Assembly: GCF_038397725.1 (NCBI RefSeq)
Contig: NZ_CP151634.1
Span: forward strand, 2,790,001-2,854,000
Direction of reading: 5' to 3'
DNA: 64,000 nt
From: Microbacterium sp. LWO13-1.2
GTDB lineage: Bacteria; Actinomycetota; Actinomycetes; Actinomycetales; Microbacteriaceae
A program made the translations under genes and the position numbers. The notes below the pieces were generated by a model. That model was not told the origin of the DNA. It saw only the letters and a program-made list of their open reading frames with translations, and ran no database searches. This document shows positions 7,432 through 15,979 of the stretch, piece by piece; position 1 is the first letter of the stretch, and each line of letters starts with the position of its first letter.

Positions 7432-7437
7432 TAGGCT
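7432..7437 (+). promoter_or_regulatory. Leaderless -10 box for the GH3 gene
   Basis: TAGGCT lies six bases before ATG 7444. The intervening bases GGACGG contain no useful ribosome binding site at this spacing. Confidence 0.55.
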
Positions 7438-7443
7438 GGACGG

Positions 7444-8625
7444 ATGCGCCGAAACCTCACCGTCCGGGTTGCCGGAGCGTTGATGGTCGCCGTCGCAGCG
7501 CTCACTCCCGCGGCCGCGTCGGCGGATCTCGAGCGCGCCGGCGTGGTCGACACCGCACGGAAGAGCGGTCCGGCTGACCGGGCCGAGACGATCGTCTCGG
7601 CGATGAGCGTCCAGGAGCAGGCGGCGAGTGTCGTGATGGGGCACATTCCGAGCACGGACGCGGCCACGCTCAGCACCTTCATGTCGGCGGAGAATCTCGG
7701 CGGATTCATCCTGATGGGGTCGAACGTTCCCGGTTCAGAAGCCGAACTGCTCGGGGTCACCGCGGCGCTCACGATCGATCCCGAGCTTCCGCCCCTCATC
7801 GCCATCGACCAGGAGGGCGGCGACGTTTCGCGCATCGGCTGGGACGATTTCCCCGCCGCGCCCACCCTCAAGGACTCGACCCCGGCGGCCACCTCGGCGG
7901 CGTTCGCTGCCCGCGCCTCGCTCGTGGCGCGCGGGGGAGCGAACGTGAATTTCGGCATCGTCGCGGATACGACCGCCGACGGCTCGTCGTTCATCTTCAG
8001 TCGTTCCCTCGGGGCCGACCCTCAGAGTGCGGCAGATCGGGTCGCCGCCGCTGTCACCGCCGAGGAGCAGTTCCTCGCCTCTACACTGAAGCATTTCCCG
8101 GGGCACGGTGCGGCACCGGGAGATTCTCACCAGCAGATCCCCTCCACCGCCATGACGATCGAGCAGTGGCGCGCGGCGGATGCGCTGCCGTTCATCGCCG
8201 GGATCGATGCCGGCGCATCCCTGCTCATGTTCGGGCACCTCGCCTACACGGCGGTCGACCCCGCGCCTGCGTCTCTTTCCGCCCGGTGGCACGAGATCGC
8301 CCGTGAGGAACTCGGATTCGACGGTGTGATCATCACCGACGATCTCGGCATGCTCCAGTCGACCGGTATTCCGGCATACGCGGATCCGGTCGCGAACGCC
8401 GTCGCGGCGCTGGCCGCCGGCACCGACCTCGTACTCACCATCGCTCACTCCACACCCGAGACCGCCGCACAGCTGACGGCCGGAATCGTCGCTGCCGTCG
8501 AGGCGGGAGCCCTCCCCGTGGAGCGGCTTCAGGAAGCGGCGGAACGGGTGCTCACGTTACGGCTGGAACTCGCGGGGGCCGGCTCAGGGTGGGCGCTCTG
8601 CGCGGAGTGCGCGCCCGTCTCCTGA
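7444..8625 (+). CDS. Secreted glycoside hydrolase family 3 protein (beta-N-acetylhexosaminidase-like)
   Basis: The 393-residue protein starts with a Sec signal peptide (MRRNLTVRVAGALMVAVAAL, cleavage near ASA residue ~29). The GH3 N-terminal barrel follows: LIAIDQEGGDVSRIGW (~119-134) binds substrate, and KHFPGHGAAPGDSH (~218-231) is the NagZ-type catalytic block with the Asp/His dyad. A GVIITDDLGM block (~296-305) holds the conserved TDD. NagZ-type enzymes cut N-acetylglucosamine from peptidoglycan or chitin fragments. Its last 97 bases overlap, in convergent orientation, the 3' end of the glycosylase-like gene at 8529. Confidence 0.88.
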   Translation: MRRNLTVRVAGALMVAVAALTPAAASADLERAGVVDTARKSGPADRAETIVSAMSVQEQAASVVMGHIPSTDAATLSTFMSAENLGGFILMGSNVPGSEAELLGVTAALTIDPELPPLIAIDQEGGDVSRIGWDDFPAAPTLKDSTPAATSAAFAARASLVARGGANVNFGIVADTTADGSSFIFSRSLGADPQSAADRVAAAVTAEEQFLASTLKHFPGHGAAPGDSHQQIPSTAMTIEQWRAADALPFIAGIDAGASLLMFGHLAYTAVDPAPASLSARWHEIAREELGFDGVIITDDLGMLQSTGIPAYADPVANAVAALAAGTDLVLTIAHSTPETAAQLTAGIVAAVEAGALPVERLQEAAERVLTLRLELAGAGSGWALCAECAPVS

Positions 8626-9464
8626 CCCAGCCAGGCGCCGAGCAGCCGCCTACGCAGCAACGCGCCGCGATCGGCGAACCCTCGCTGCCGACGCACGTAC
8701 TCCGCTTTTCCGTCGACGGTCTCGATCCGAACCGGTTCGACACCCCACGCGGTGAGGTCGTACGGCGCCGCCTGCATGTCCAGCAGCCGGATGTCTCTGG
8801 CCAGCTCGAACGTGTCGAGCAGCAGCTCGCCGGGCACCAGCGGCCCGAGCTTCATCGCCCACTTGTACAGATCCATCCCGGCGTGCAGGCACCCCGGCTG
8901 CTCGAACAGCGGCTGCACATCACGGCTGAGGTCGTTGCGGTTGCGCGGCACCGCTTCCGGCGTGAAGACGCGGAACGCGTCGAAGTGCGTGCAGCGCAGT
9001 TCGTGACTCTCCACCACCGCGTCGGTCTCGGCCTGCCCGAGACGCAGCGGCGCCGGATGGCGGTGTTCCTTGTCTCGGTAGACCATCGCCCATTCGTGCA
9101 GGCCGAAGCAGCCGAACTGGCCGGGTCGCGACGCGGTGCGGCGCAGCATCCGCTCGATCAACCCCGCGAGGTCCGGCTTCTCGCGTGCGAAGGCGGCCGC
9201 ATCGGGGACGGCGGAATCGGCAGAGGAGCCGGGGGAGTACCAGCGCCAATCCACCCGCTCCGGGGCCTGCTCGAGTTCGACCCCGGCGCCCGGGTGCCAA
9301 CGACGTATCTGGGCGGGCTTGTACGAGTAGTACGTGAACAGGAAGTCCCACACCGGATGCTTCTCGCCGCGTGCCGACCGCGCGCGGTGCTCGGCGGTCA
9401 GCTGGTCCGCGCGCTCGTGGTGCGCCCGTTCGAGCTCCGACCAGTCGCTGCGTGGGAGGGCCAT
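8529..9464 (-). CDS. 3-methyladenine-DNA-glycosylase-like protein
   Basis: This 311-residue protein belongs to a conserved actinobacterial family usually labelled '3-methyladenine DNA glycosylase'. Recognisable blocks are HPVWDFLFTYYSYKPAQIRRWHPG near residue 40 and FGCFGLHEWAMVYR near 118. No helix-hairpin-helix is apparent, so repair activity is not shown by the sequence. ATG 9464 lies one base after the stop of the App1 gene, so the pair is translationally coupled. An upstream in-frame codon at 9488 would overlap that gene. The Ser/Ala/Pro-rich tail of ~30 residues overlaps the GH3 gene antisense. Confidence 0.75.
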   Translation of the reverse strand: MALPRSDWSELERAHHERADQLTAEHRARSARGEKHPVWDFLFTYYSYKPAQIRRWHPGAGVELEQAPERVDWRWYSPGSSADSAVPDAAAFAREKPDLAGLIERMLRRTASRPGQFGCFGLHEWAMVYRDKEHRHPAPLRLGQAETDAVVESHELRCTHFDAFRVFTPEAVPRNRNDLSRDVQPLFEQPGCLHAGMDLYKWAMKLGPLVPGELLLDTFELARDIRLLDMQAAPYDLTAWGVEPVRIETVDGKAEYVRRQRGFADRGALLRRRLLGAWLGQETGAHSAQSAHPEPAPASSSRNVSTRSAAS

Positions 9465-9465
9465 C

Positions 9466-10491
9466 TCAGCGCAGGATGCCGACATCACCGAGCAGATCGC
9501 GCAGACCCGCGCCGTCCTCGGCGCTCACCCACGGGGCCGGGTCGTCAGCATGCGGCTCGGGGTCGGCGCGCCCACCCGCGAGCACGGCTTCCGCAGGCAG
9601 CAGGCGACGGATGGCGACACCGGCGACGGAGTCGGGATGCTCTTCCATGAACTGCGTGTAGATCGACTCGTCATGCTGCCCGTCGTCGCCGATCAGCAGC
9701 CATTTCACATCGGGGAACTCGGTCGCCAGCCGACGCAGGTTCGTGAGCTTGTGCTCTCGGCCGCTGCGGAACCAGCGGTCGTGGGTCGGACCCCAGTCGG
9801 TGAGCAGCATGGCGCCGGCGGGGAACAGGTGCCTCCCGAGGAACCGGCGCAGGGTCGGCGCCACGTTCCAGGCGCCGGTGGACAGGTAGATCATCGGGGC
9901 ACCGGGATGCTCCCGGAGGAGCTGATCGAGCAGGACCGCCATTCCCGGGACGGGCAGGCGGGCGTGCTCGTCGACGACGAACGAGTTCCAGAAGGCGATG
10001 AAGGGCCGGGGGAGCGCGGTCACCATGACGGTGTCGTCGACGTCCGAGACGACACCGAACCGCACGCCGTCTGCGGCGATGAACGCGGTGGACTCGACGG
10101 GGTCCTGTCCTTCGACCGACATCGTGAAGCTCTGCCAGCCGGCGGGGAGGTCGGCCGCGATCGAGGTGTCGATGACGCCGCCACGATCGGCCACGACTTC
10201 GTGCACCTTGCCGCCGATATCGATGCTGACCGTGGCGAAGCTCACCGGGATTCCGACGAAGCTGCGCCAACCGCGCACGCTCGCCGGTTCGCCGTTCTTG
10301 GTCGCGCGTTGCGGGCGCACGATGAGCACACGGCCGGTGACGCGCACCCAGCCGGCGCCGCCATAGCCGGGGAAGGGCAGGATCGTCGCGGCACGGCCGC
10401 GACGGCGCGCGCGGCCCTCGCGCCACACGTGAAGACGGTGCTCGAGTCGCGCGAACCAGTGGATCCGGGGTGCCGGGGGAACTTTTGGCAT
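9466..10491 (-). CDS. App1-family phosphatase (DUF2183 domain)
   Basis: The 341-residue protein has a beta-rich N-terminal half and a HAD-like catalytic half typical of App1/DUF2183 proteins. The DVDDTVM motif (about residue 155) is the DxDxT catalytic signature, followed by IYLSTGAWN (~205) and DVKWLLIGDDGQHDE (~266-280) with the conserved GDD-H-D. Yeast App1 is a Mg2+-dependent phosphatidate phosphatase. The bacterial substrate is unknown. It lies between dedA (stop 10496, four bases upstream) and the glycosylase-like gene, all on the minus strand, so the three form one transcription unit. Confidence 0.85.
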   Translation of the reverse strand: MPKVPPAPRIHWFARLEHRLHVWREGRARRRGRAATILPFPGYGGAGWVRVTGRVLIVRPQRATKNGEPASVRGWRSFVGIPVSFATVSIDIGGKVHEVVADRGGVIDTSIAADLPAGWQSFTMSVEGQDPVESTAFIAADGVRFGVVSDVDDTVMVTALPRPFIAFWNSFVVDEHARLPVPGMAVLLDQLLREHPGAPMIYLSTGAWNVAPTLRRFLGRHLFPAGAMLLTDWGPTHDRWFRSGREHKLTNLRRLATEFPDVKWLLIGDDGQHDESIYTQFMEEHPDSVAGVAIRRLLPAEAVLAGGRADPEPHADDPAPWVSAEDGAGLRDLLGDVGILR

Positions 10492-10495
10492 CGGT

Positions 10496-11167
10496 TCAGT
10501 CTTTCACGTCGGTCGCGGCATCCGCGTCCGGAGTCTCGAGGTGGCGGGCCTCGAGGCGTGAGATGACCTTCTTACCGACGAACACCGCAATCAGGAACAG
10601 CGCGATGATGCCAACGAAGATGTATCCCGCATAGTGGACCCGGTCGGCGAGCTCGTCGAAGCTTCCGGCCGCCAGAGACGTGACGCTCACGTAGGCAGTG
10701 GCCCACAGCAGGCACGCGGGTGCGGTCCACGCGAGGAAGCGGCGGTACGAGTAGTGGCTCATACCCACGGTGAGTGGGACGAGCGAGTGGAGCACCGGCA
10801 GGAAGCGCGACAGGAAGATTGCGATGCCGCCTCTGCGCGCGAGATAGCGCTCTGCGCGCACCCAGTTCTCCTCGCCGACCCGTCGGCCGACCCAGGAAGC
10901 GCGGATATGCGGACCGATCCATCTGCCGAGCCAGAAGCCGATGCTCTCGCCGATCAGCGCACCGACCACGACGGCGACGACCATCGCGACCGCTTCGGGG
11001 AGGCTCGTGATGCCGATGGAGGCGATGAGGACCACCGTGTCGCCTGGGAACACCAGGCCGATCAGGACGCTGGTCTCCAACATCACGGCGAGCCCCGCGA
11101 CGAGCGTGCGGGCAACCGGGTCGATGGACCGCATAAAGTCGATCAACCACGGCACGATCTCATCCAC
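10496..11167 (-). CDS. DedA family integral membrane protein
   Basis: The 223-residue DedA/VTT-domain protein has four to five hydrophobic helices. Family marks are FPGDTVVL near residue 40, GESIGFWLGRWIG near 73, and the key FLSRFLPVLHSLVPLTVGMS block (~117-136) with the conserved F-x-R-x-x-P. DedA proteins are tied to lipid carrier recycling and membrane homeostasis. GTG 11167 is chosen because TATCCT lies six bases upstream in leaderless spacing. The ATG a few bases upstream is out of frame. It is followed closely by the App1-type phosphatase gene. Confidence 0.9.
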   Translation of the reverse strand: MDEIVPWLIDFMRSIDPVARTLVAGLAVMLETSVLIGLVFPGDTVVLIASIGITSLPEAVAMVVAVVVGALIGESIGFWLGRWIGPHIRASWVGRRVGEENWVRAERYLARRGGIAIFLSRFLPVLHSLVPLTVGMSHYSYRRFLAWTAPACLLWATAYVSVTSLAAGSFDELADRVHYAGYIFVGIIALFLIAVFVGKKVISRLEARHLETPDADAATDVKD

Positions 11168-11173
11168 TCCATG

Positions 11174-11179
11174 AGGATA
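11174..11179 (-). promoter_or_regulatory. Leaderless -10 box for dedA
   Basis: TATCCT on the minus strand ends six bases before GTG 11167. It lies 18 bp from the opposing -10 box of pabB, so the two promoters overlap. Confidence 0.55.
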
Positions 11180-11197
11180 CGGGACGCATCGCGGCTC

Positions 11198-11203
11198 TAC
11201 CCT
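11198..11203 (+). promoter_or_regulatory. Leaderless -10 box for pabB
   Basis: TACCCT ends six bases before GTG 11210, divergent from the dedA promoter. Confidence 0.55.
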
Positions 11204-11209
11204 GGAAAC

Positions 11210-12517
11210 GTGCCCGATCGCCTGAGTAGTCGCGTCCTGTCCGGGTGGACCGACCCTTCCGCGCTGTTCATGGCGCTCGAGTCCGTCTCGCCGGACGTGT
11301 TCTGGCTGGATGCCGGGACGGCCGCCCGCGAGGGCTGGAGCTTCATCGGCACCGGCGAGCGCGTCGGGGATCCGGATGCTGTGCGCATCGACTCGGTGAC
11401 GGGAGGCGATGCCGACGCTCCGCCGTTCCTGGGCGGCTGGGTGGGCTGGTGCGACTACGAGAGCGGCGCCGCGGCGGCCGGGGCGCCGACTTCCGCGAGC
11501 GTGGGGAGGTCGTGGCTGCGCGCCCGCCGGGTCGTGGCCTTCGATCACGCGGCCGATCGTGTCTGGGTGCTCGCGGAGGAAAGCGATCTGGACGAGTGGG
11601 CGGCGCTCGTGGCGGAACCGCGTGCCGTGGCATCCGCCGTCCCCGTCTCGACTGACGTTGCAATTTCTGCGCTGGCCAGACACGAGCCCGCAGAATACAT
11701 GCAGCTCATCGAGCGCTGCCGCGAGCTGATCAGGGCGGGCATCGCCTATCAGCTCTGCCTGACCACGCGGTTCACCGTTCCAGGGCAGCATGATGCCGTC
11801 GCCGCCTACCTTCGACTCCGCGCCGCGACGCCGGCGCACCACGGGGGGTTCGTGCGCATCGGCGGGCGTGCTCTGCTCAGCGCGAGTCCTGAGCAGTTCC
11901 TGCACGCGGCCGGAGGCGTCATCCGCACCCGCCCGATCAAGGGAACCCGACCCCGCAGCGCGGATGCGGCGGAGGACGCGGCTCTCGCCGCAGAACTCGC
12001 CGTGAACGCCAAGGAGCGGGCCGAGAACGTGATGATCGTCGATCTCATGCGCAACGACCTCTCCCGGGTGTGCGAACCGGGGTCGATCCGGGTGGACGCG
12101 CTGTGGCAGGTGGAGAGCTACCCGGCCGTGCATCAACTGGTGAGCACCGTAAGCGGGAAGGCGGCGTCGGGCACGACGGTCGCCGAACTCCTCGAGGCGA
12201 CCTTTCCGGCGGGGAGCATGACGGGGGCGCCGAAGCTCTCGGCGATGACCCGGCTGCACGAATTGGAGGGCGGGCCCCGGGGCATCTATGCCGGATGCTT
12301 CGGATACGTCGGCGTCGACGGCGCACTCGACCTGGCGATGGTGATCCGCAGCATCGTGATCGAGCAGACCGCTGCCGTGGTGGGCGCCGGTGGCGGGATC
12401 ACCTGGGGATCGGTGCCGGCAGCCGAAGTCGCCGAGGTCGCCACGAAGGCCAGGGCGCCGCTGGCGGCACTCGGCGCCGTCCTGCCCGGACACTGGGGTT
12501 CGGATATCCTGAACTGA
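11210..12517 (+). CDS. pabB: Aminodeoxychorismate synthase component I / chorismate-binding enzyme
   Basis: The 435-residue protein has a short N-terminal region and a full chorismate-binding domain. RPIKGTRPR (~residue 244), [22 protein letters not shown] (split here as [10 protein letters not shown] and DLMRNDL, ~265-282) and GSMTGAPK (~338) are the conserved blocks shared by PabB, TrpE and salicylate synthases. PIKGTRPR favours PabB, which makes 4-amino-4-deoxychorismate for folate. No pabA or pabC lies next to it in the window. Start GTG 11210 has a -10 box six bases upstream; open frame upstream of it overlaps dedA and is not coding. Confidence 0.85.
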   Translation: MPDRLSSRVLSGWTDPSALFMALESVSPDVFWLDAGTAAREGWSFIGTGERVGDPDAVRIDSVTGGDADAPPFLGGWVGWCDYESGAAAAGAPTSASVGRSWLRARRVVAFDHAADRVWVLAEESDLDEWAALVAEPRAVASAVPVSTDVAISALARHEPAEYMQLIERCRELIRAGIAYQLCLTTRFTVPGQHDAVAAYLRLRAATPAHHGGFVRIGGRALLSASPEQFLHAAGGVIRTRPIKGTRPRSADAAEDAALAAELAVNAKERAENVMIVDLMRNDLSRVCEPGSIRVDALWQVESYPAVHQLVSTVSGKAASGTTVAELLEATFPAGSMTGAPKLSAMTRLHELEGGPRGIYAGCFGYVGVDGALDLAMVIRSIVIEQTAAVVGAGGGITWGSVPAAEVAEVATKARAPLAALGAVLPGHWGSDILN

Positions 12518-12548
12518 CCCCACTTTCTTCTCAGATTGGTCGTTTTCG

Positions 12549-15128
12549 TTGTCCGAGCACCAGCCTTCCTCCGCCGAGACCGTCGACGCGCCCGCTTCGG
12601 CGCACGACATCCAAGCCAAGTGGCAGAAGTACTGGGCCGAGAACGAGACCTTCCTCGCCGGCGGAGCCGAAGACAAGCGCCCGCGGCGGTACGTGCTGGC
12701 GATGTTCCCGTACCCCTCCGGTGACCTGCACATGGGCCACGCGGAGAACTACCTCTACTCCGACATCGTGGCGCGCTTCTGGCGGCACCGCGGGCACAAC
12801 GTGCTCAACCCGATCGGGTGGGACTCGTTCGGTCTACCGGCCGAGAACGCCGCCATCCGTCAGGGCGCGGACCCGCGGGAGTGGACGTACCAGAACATCG
12901 CACAGCAGAAGAAGGCGTTCCAGGCCTACGGGGTCTCCTTCGACTGGTCGCGTGTGCTGCACACGTCCGATCCGGAGTATTACCGCTGGAACCAGTGGCT
13001 GTTCCTGAAGCTGCACGAGCGCGGCCTGGCCTATCGCAAGAAGAGCCCGGTGAACTGGTGCCCGAACGACCAGACGGTGCTGGCGAACGAGCAGGTCGTC
13101 GACGGCCGCTGCGACCGCTGCGGCGCCGAGGTCGTGAAGAAGAAGCTCACGCAGTGGTACTTCAAGATCACCGATTACGCCGACCGCCTGCTCGACGACC
13201 TGAACCAGCTCGAGGGCTTCTGGCCGCACAAGGTGCTGCAGATGCAGCGCAACTGGATCGGCCGCTCGGTCGGCGCCGACGTCGACTTCCGTATCGAAGG
13301 TCGTGACGAGCCGGTCACGGTCTTCTCCACGCGGCCTGACACGCTGCACGGCGCGACCTTCTTCGTGGTGGCTCCCGATTCCGATCTGGCGGCCGAGATC
13401 GCCGCCGATGCTCCGGCCGACGTGCGCGAGCGCTTCCAGACGTACCTGACGCAGGTGCAGATGGAAACCGACATCGACCGGCAGTCCACGGACCGCCCGA
13501 AGACCGGCGTCTTCCTTGACCGCTTCGCGATCAACCCGGTGAACGGCGAGAAGCTGCCGATCTGGGCCGCCGACTACGTACTCGCCGACTACGGCCACGG
13601 CGCCGTGATGGCTGTCCCGGCGCACGACCAGCGCGACCTGGACTTCGCCCGAGCTTTCGACCTGCCGATCACGGTCGTCGTCGACACGACGGCGCCGATC
13701 ACCGGTGCGATGCCGATCATCGAGGTCGATGACGAGGGTGTGCCGATCGACACCGGCGTGGCTCTCGATGAGCAGCATCCGTCCAGCACGGGCATCGCCC
13801 TCACCGGCGAGGGGCGCCTGATCAACTCGGGAGCCCTCAACGGACTCTCCAAGCGCAACGCGATCGCCCGCGCGATCGAGCAGCTGGAGGCATCCGGTAC
13901 CGGGCGCGCCGCGAAGAACTACCGCCTCCGTGACTGGCTGATCTCGCGTCAGCGGTTCTGGGGCACGCCGATCCCGATGCTGCACGCCGAGGACGGCCGG
14001 ATCATCCCGGTCGCCGAAGATCAGCTGCCGGTGAAGCTGCCCAGCGTCGAGGGTCTCGACCTGAAGCCGAAGGGTTCCTCTCCTCTGGGCGCCGCCGAGT
14101 CGTGGGTGCGCACGGTGGACCCGGCGACAGGCGATCCTGTGCTGCGCGATCCCGACACCATGGACACCTTCGTGGACAGCTCCTGGTATTTCCTGCGGTT
14201 CCTGTCCGCGAACAGCGACACCGTCGCCTTCGAGCCGGCCGAAGCGGATCGCTGGGCGCCTGTCGACTCGTATGTGGGTGGCGTGGAGCACGCCATTTTG
14301 CACCTGCTCTACGCGCGGTTCATCACCAAGGTGCTGTTCGACATGGGGTTGATCGACTTCACCGAGCCGTTCTCCAATCTGATCAATCAGGGCATGGTTC
14401 TCCTCGACGGCGCGAAGATGTCGAAGAGCAAGGGCAACCTGGTGCTCTTCGAAGAGGAGCTGGATGCACACGGTGCAGACGCCCTCCGCGTCGCGCTGGC
14501 CTTCGCCGGTCCCGTCGAGGACGACAAGGACTGGGCCGACGTCTCGACGACCGGTGCGCAGAAGTTCCTGGCACGCGTCATGCGGATCGCGCACGATGTC
14601 TCGAGCCCTGTCGACGTGGTGTTCGACGGCGGCGACGCAGCGCTTCGTCGCGCGACGCACAAGCTCCTCTCAGACGCGCCTGGGCTGGTCGAGCAGACCA
14701 AGTTCAACGTGCTCGTCGCACGACTGATGGAGCTGGTGAACCTCACCCGCAAGACCATCGATGGCCCGGCGAGCGCGGGAGACCCCGCTGTGCGCGAGGC
14801 CGCGGAGACGATCGCCGTGATGCTCGACCTCATCGCGCCGCACACGGCGGAGGAGATGTGGGAGGCGCTCGGTCACGAGCCCTCCGTCGGCCTGGTGACG
14901 TGGCGTTCCGCCGATCCCGCGCTGCTCGTTGAGGACACCGTCACCGCGGTCGTGCAGGTGGGCGGCAAGGTGCGCGCACAGCTCGAGGTGCCCGCGCGTA
15001 TCGGCGAGGCGGACCTCGAGGCGCTCGCACGCGCCGACGAGCGGGTGATCCGCTCGATCGGCGACAAGGAGATCGTGAAGGTCGTCGTGCGCGCCCCGAA
15101 GATCGTCAGTTTCGTCGTCAAGGGCTGA
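12549..15128 (+). CDS. leuS: Leucyl-tRNA synthetase
   Basis: The 859-residue class I synthetase charges tRNA-Leu. The HIGH-type motif is HMGH in [10 protein letters not shown] (~residue 60), the CP1 editing domain follows with [12 protein letters not shown] (~260) and the [15 protein letters not shown] block (~350-362), and the KMSKS loop is [10 protein letters not shown] (~622). A WYFLRFLS block and a C-terminal anticodon domain complete it. The start is TTG 12549, since no ATG or GTG occurs before the HMGH motif at a sensible place; the upstream sequence offers no clear ribosome binding site. A repeat-rich 254-bp gap follows. Confidence 0.97.
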   Translation: MSEHQPSSAETVDAPASAHDIQAKWQKYWAENETFLAGGAEDKRPRRYVLAMFPYPSGDLHMGHAENYLYSDIVARFWRHRGHNVLNPIGWDSFGLPAENAAIRQGADPREWTYQNIAQQKKAFQAYGVSFDWSRVLHTSDPEYYRWNQWLFLKLHERGLAYRKKSPVNWCPNDQTVLANEQVVDGRCDRCGAEVVKKKLTQWYFKITDYADRLLDDLNQLEGFWPHKVLQMQRNWIGRSVGADVDFRIEGRDEPVTVFSTRPDTLHGATFFVVAPDSDLAAEIAADAPADVRERFQTYLTQVQMETDIDRQSTDRPKTGVFLDRFAINPVNGEKLPIWAADYVLADYGHGAVMAVPAHDQRDLDFARAFDLPITVVVDTTAPITGAMPIIEVDDEGVPIDTGVALDEQHPSSTGIALTGEGRLINSGALNGLSKRNAIARAIEQLEASGTGRAAKNYRLRDWLISRQRFWGTPIPMLHAEDGRIIPVAEDQLPVKLPSVEGLDLKPKGSSPLGAAESWVRTVDPATGDPVLRDPDTMDTFVDSSWYFLRFLSANSDTVAFEPAEADRWAPVDSYVGGVEHAILHLLYARFITKVLFDMGLIDFTEPFSNLINQGMVLLDGAKMSKSKGNLVLFEEELDAHGADALRVALAFAGPVEDDKDWADVSTTGAQKFLARVMRIAHDVSSPVDVVFDGGDAALRRATHKLLSDAPGLVEQTKFNVLVARLMELVNLTRKTIDGPASAGDPAVREAAETIAVMLDLIAPHTAEEMWEALGHEPSVGLVTWRSADPALLVEDTVTAVVQVGGKVRAQLEVPARIGEADLEALARADERVIRSIGDKEIVKVVVRAPKIVSFVVKG

Positions 15129-15183
15129 GGCTCGTCTCTCACGTTGGTACTCCCACGGGACGCCGACCGGTCTTGTGCCCCGG

Positions 15184-15252
15184 ATCAGGACGTTCGCCCC
15201 AGATCAGGACGTTTCCGCCTGAAACCTCCTGATCTGGGGACGTCCTCCTGAT
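15184..15252. repeat. Intergenic inverted-repeat cluster after leuS
   Basis: The heptamer ATCAGGA occurs twice in direct order (15184, 15203) and its complement TCCTGAT twice (15227, 15246). The inner pair extends to a perfect 13-bp inverted repeat, CCCCAGATCAGGA (15197-15209) and TCCTGATCTGGGG (15227-15239), with a 17-base loop. It could fold as a strong hairpin and end the leuS transcript, but there is no T run. It also looks like a small REP-type element. Confidence 0.6.
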
Positions 15253-15370
15253 TTCAGGCAGCTCGATGGCCCGTGCGGCACGCGCTTCGTCTTCGTCTGC
15301 ACATCACGACGGCGCGGTGACCTTTCCACCGATGGCGGCATCGTCCTCTTCAGGCGCGGACGCTCCGGCT

Positions 15371-15376
15371 TAGCGT
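15371..15376 (+). promoter_or_regulatory. Leaderless -10 box for comEA
   Basis: TAGCGT ends six bases before GTG 15383. Confidence 0.5.
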
Positions 15377-15382
15377 TACCGG

Positions 15383-15979
15383 GTGACAGCGACTGAGTCG
15401 GCATCCGGGAGCAATGCCCGGCGACGGCTGAGCATCGGCGCGGCCGTGGTGCTGGCGCTGGTCGTGCTCTCCGGCGCCGTGGGCATGGGAATCCTGCGCG
15501 GCCAAGCGGCACCGGTGGAATCGCTGCCGGTCGCCGGTGACGGGGATGCGCCCGACGTCGCCGGCGAGCTGTACGTGCACGTGCTCGGCGAGGTCGAGAA
15601 GCCCGGGCTGTACCTTCTCGACCTGGATGCGCGACTGGTCGACGCGCTGGCCGCAGCCGGTGGCACCACCGAGGCGGCCGACCTCCAGGCGGTCAACCTG
15701 GCGCGCGTGGTGGCGGACGGGGAGCAGATCATCGTTCCGCCGATGGGGGAGCCCGGTGCCCCACCGGGGGCGGCGCCACCGGGAGACGCGCGGATCGACC
15801 TGAACGCGGCCGACCAGGCGGCGCTCGAGACGCTGCCGCGGATCGGTCCTGCGCTGGCGCAGCGGATCATCGCGTGGCGAGATGAGAACGGGCGGTTCCA
15901 GTCCGTCGATGATCTTCTCGCCGTGCCGGGGATCGGCGAGAAGATGCTCGCGGGCCTGCGCGAGGGGGTGCGCGTGTGA
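15383..15979 (+). CDS. comEA: ComEA family DNA-binding protein
   Basis: The 198-residue protein has one N-terminal transmembrane helix (~18-38), a SLBB domain (~59-116, ELYVHVLGEVEKPGLYLL) and a C-terminal double helix-hairpin-helix (~135-197, IDLNAADQAALETLPRIG then LLAVPGIGEKML). ComEA binds incoming double-stranded DNA outside the membrane and passes it to ComEC. GTG 15383 has a -10 box at leaderless spacing. The gene overlaps comEC by four bases (GTGA), so the two are co-translated. Late competence pilus genes are not in the window, and whether this strain is transformable is unknown. Confidence 0.93.
   Translation: MTATESASGSNARRRLSIGAAVVLALVVLSGAVGMGILRGQAAPVESLPVAGDGDAPDVAGELYVHVLGEVEKPGLYLLDLDARLVDALAAAGGTTEAADLQAVNLARVVADGEQIIVPPMGEPGAPPGAAPPGDARIDLNAADQAALETLPRIGPALAQRIIAWRDENGRFQSVDDLLAVPGIGEKMLAGLREGVRV

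Noticed and set aside
10496..12733. Continuous open frame joining dedA to a long antisense extension across pabB
   Set aside because: The DedA family ends near 11167, where a leaderless -10 box lies; the extension overlaps the chorismate-binding domain of pabB on the other strand.
12834..14660. A 608-codon open frame on the minus strand opposite leuS
   Set aside because: leuS is certain from HMGH and KMSKS motifs. The antisense frame shows no domain and is typical of high-GC DNA.
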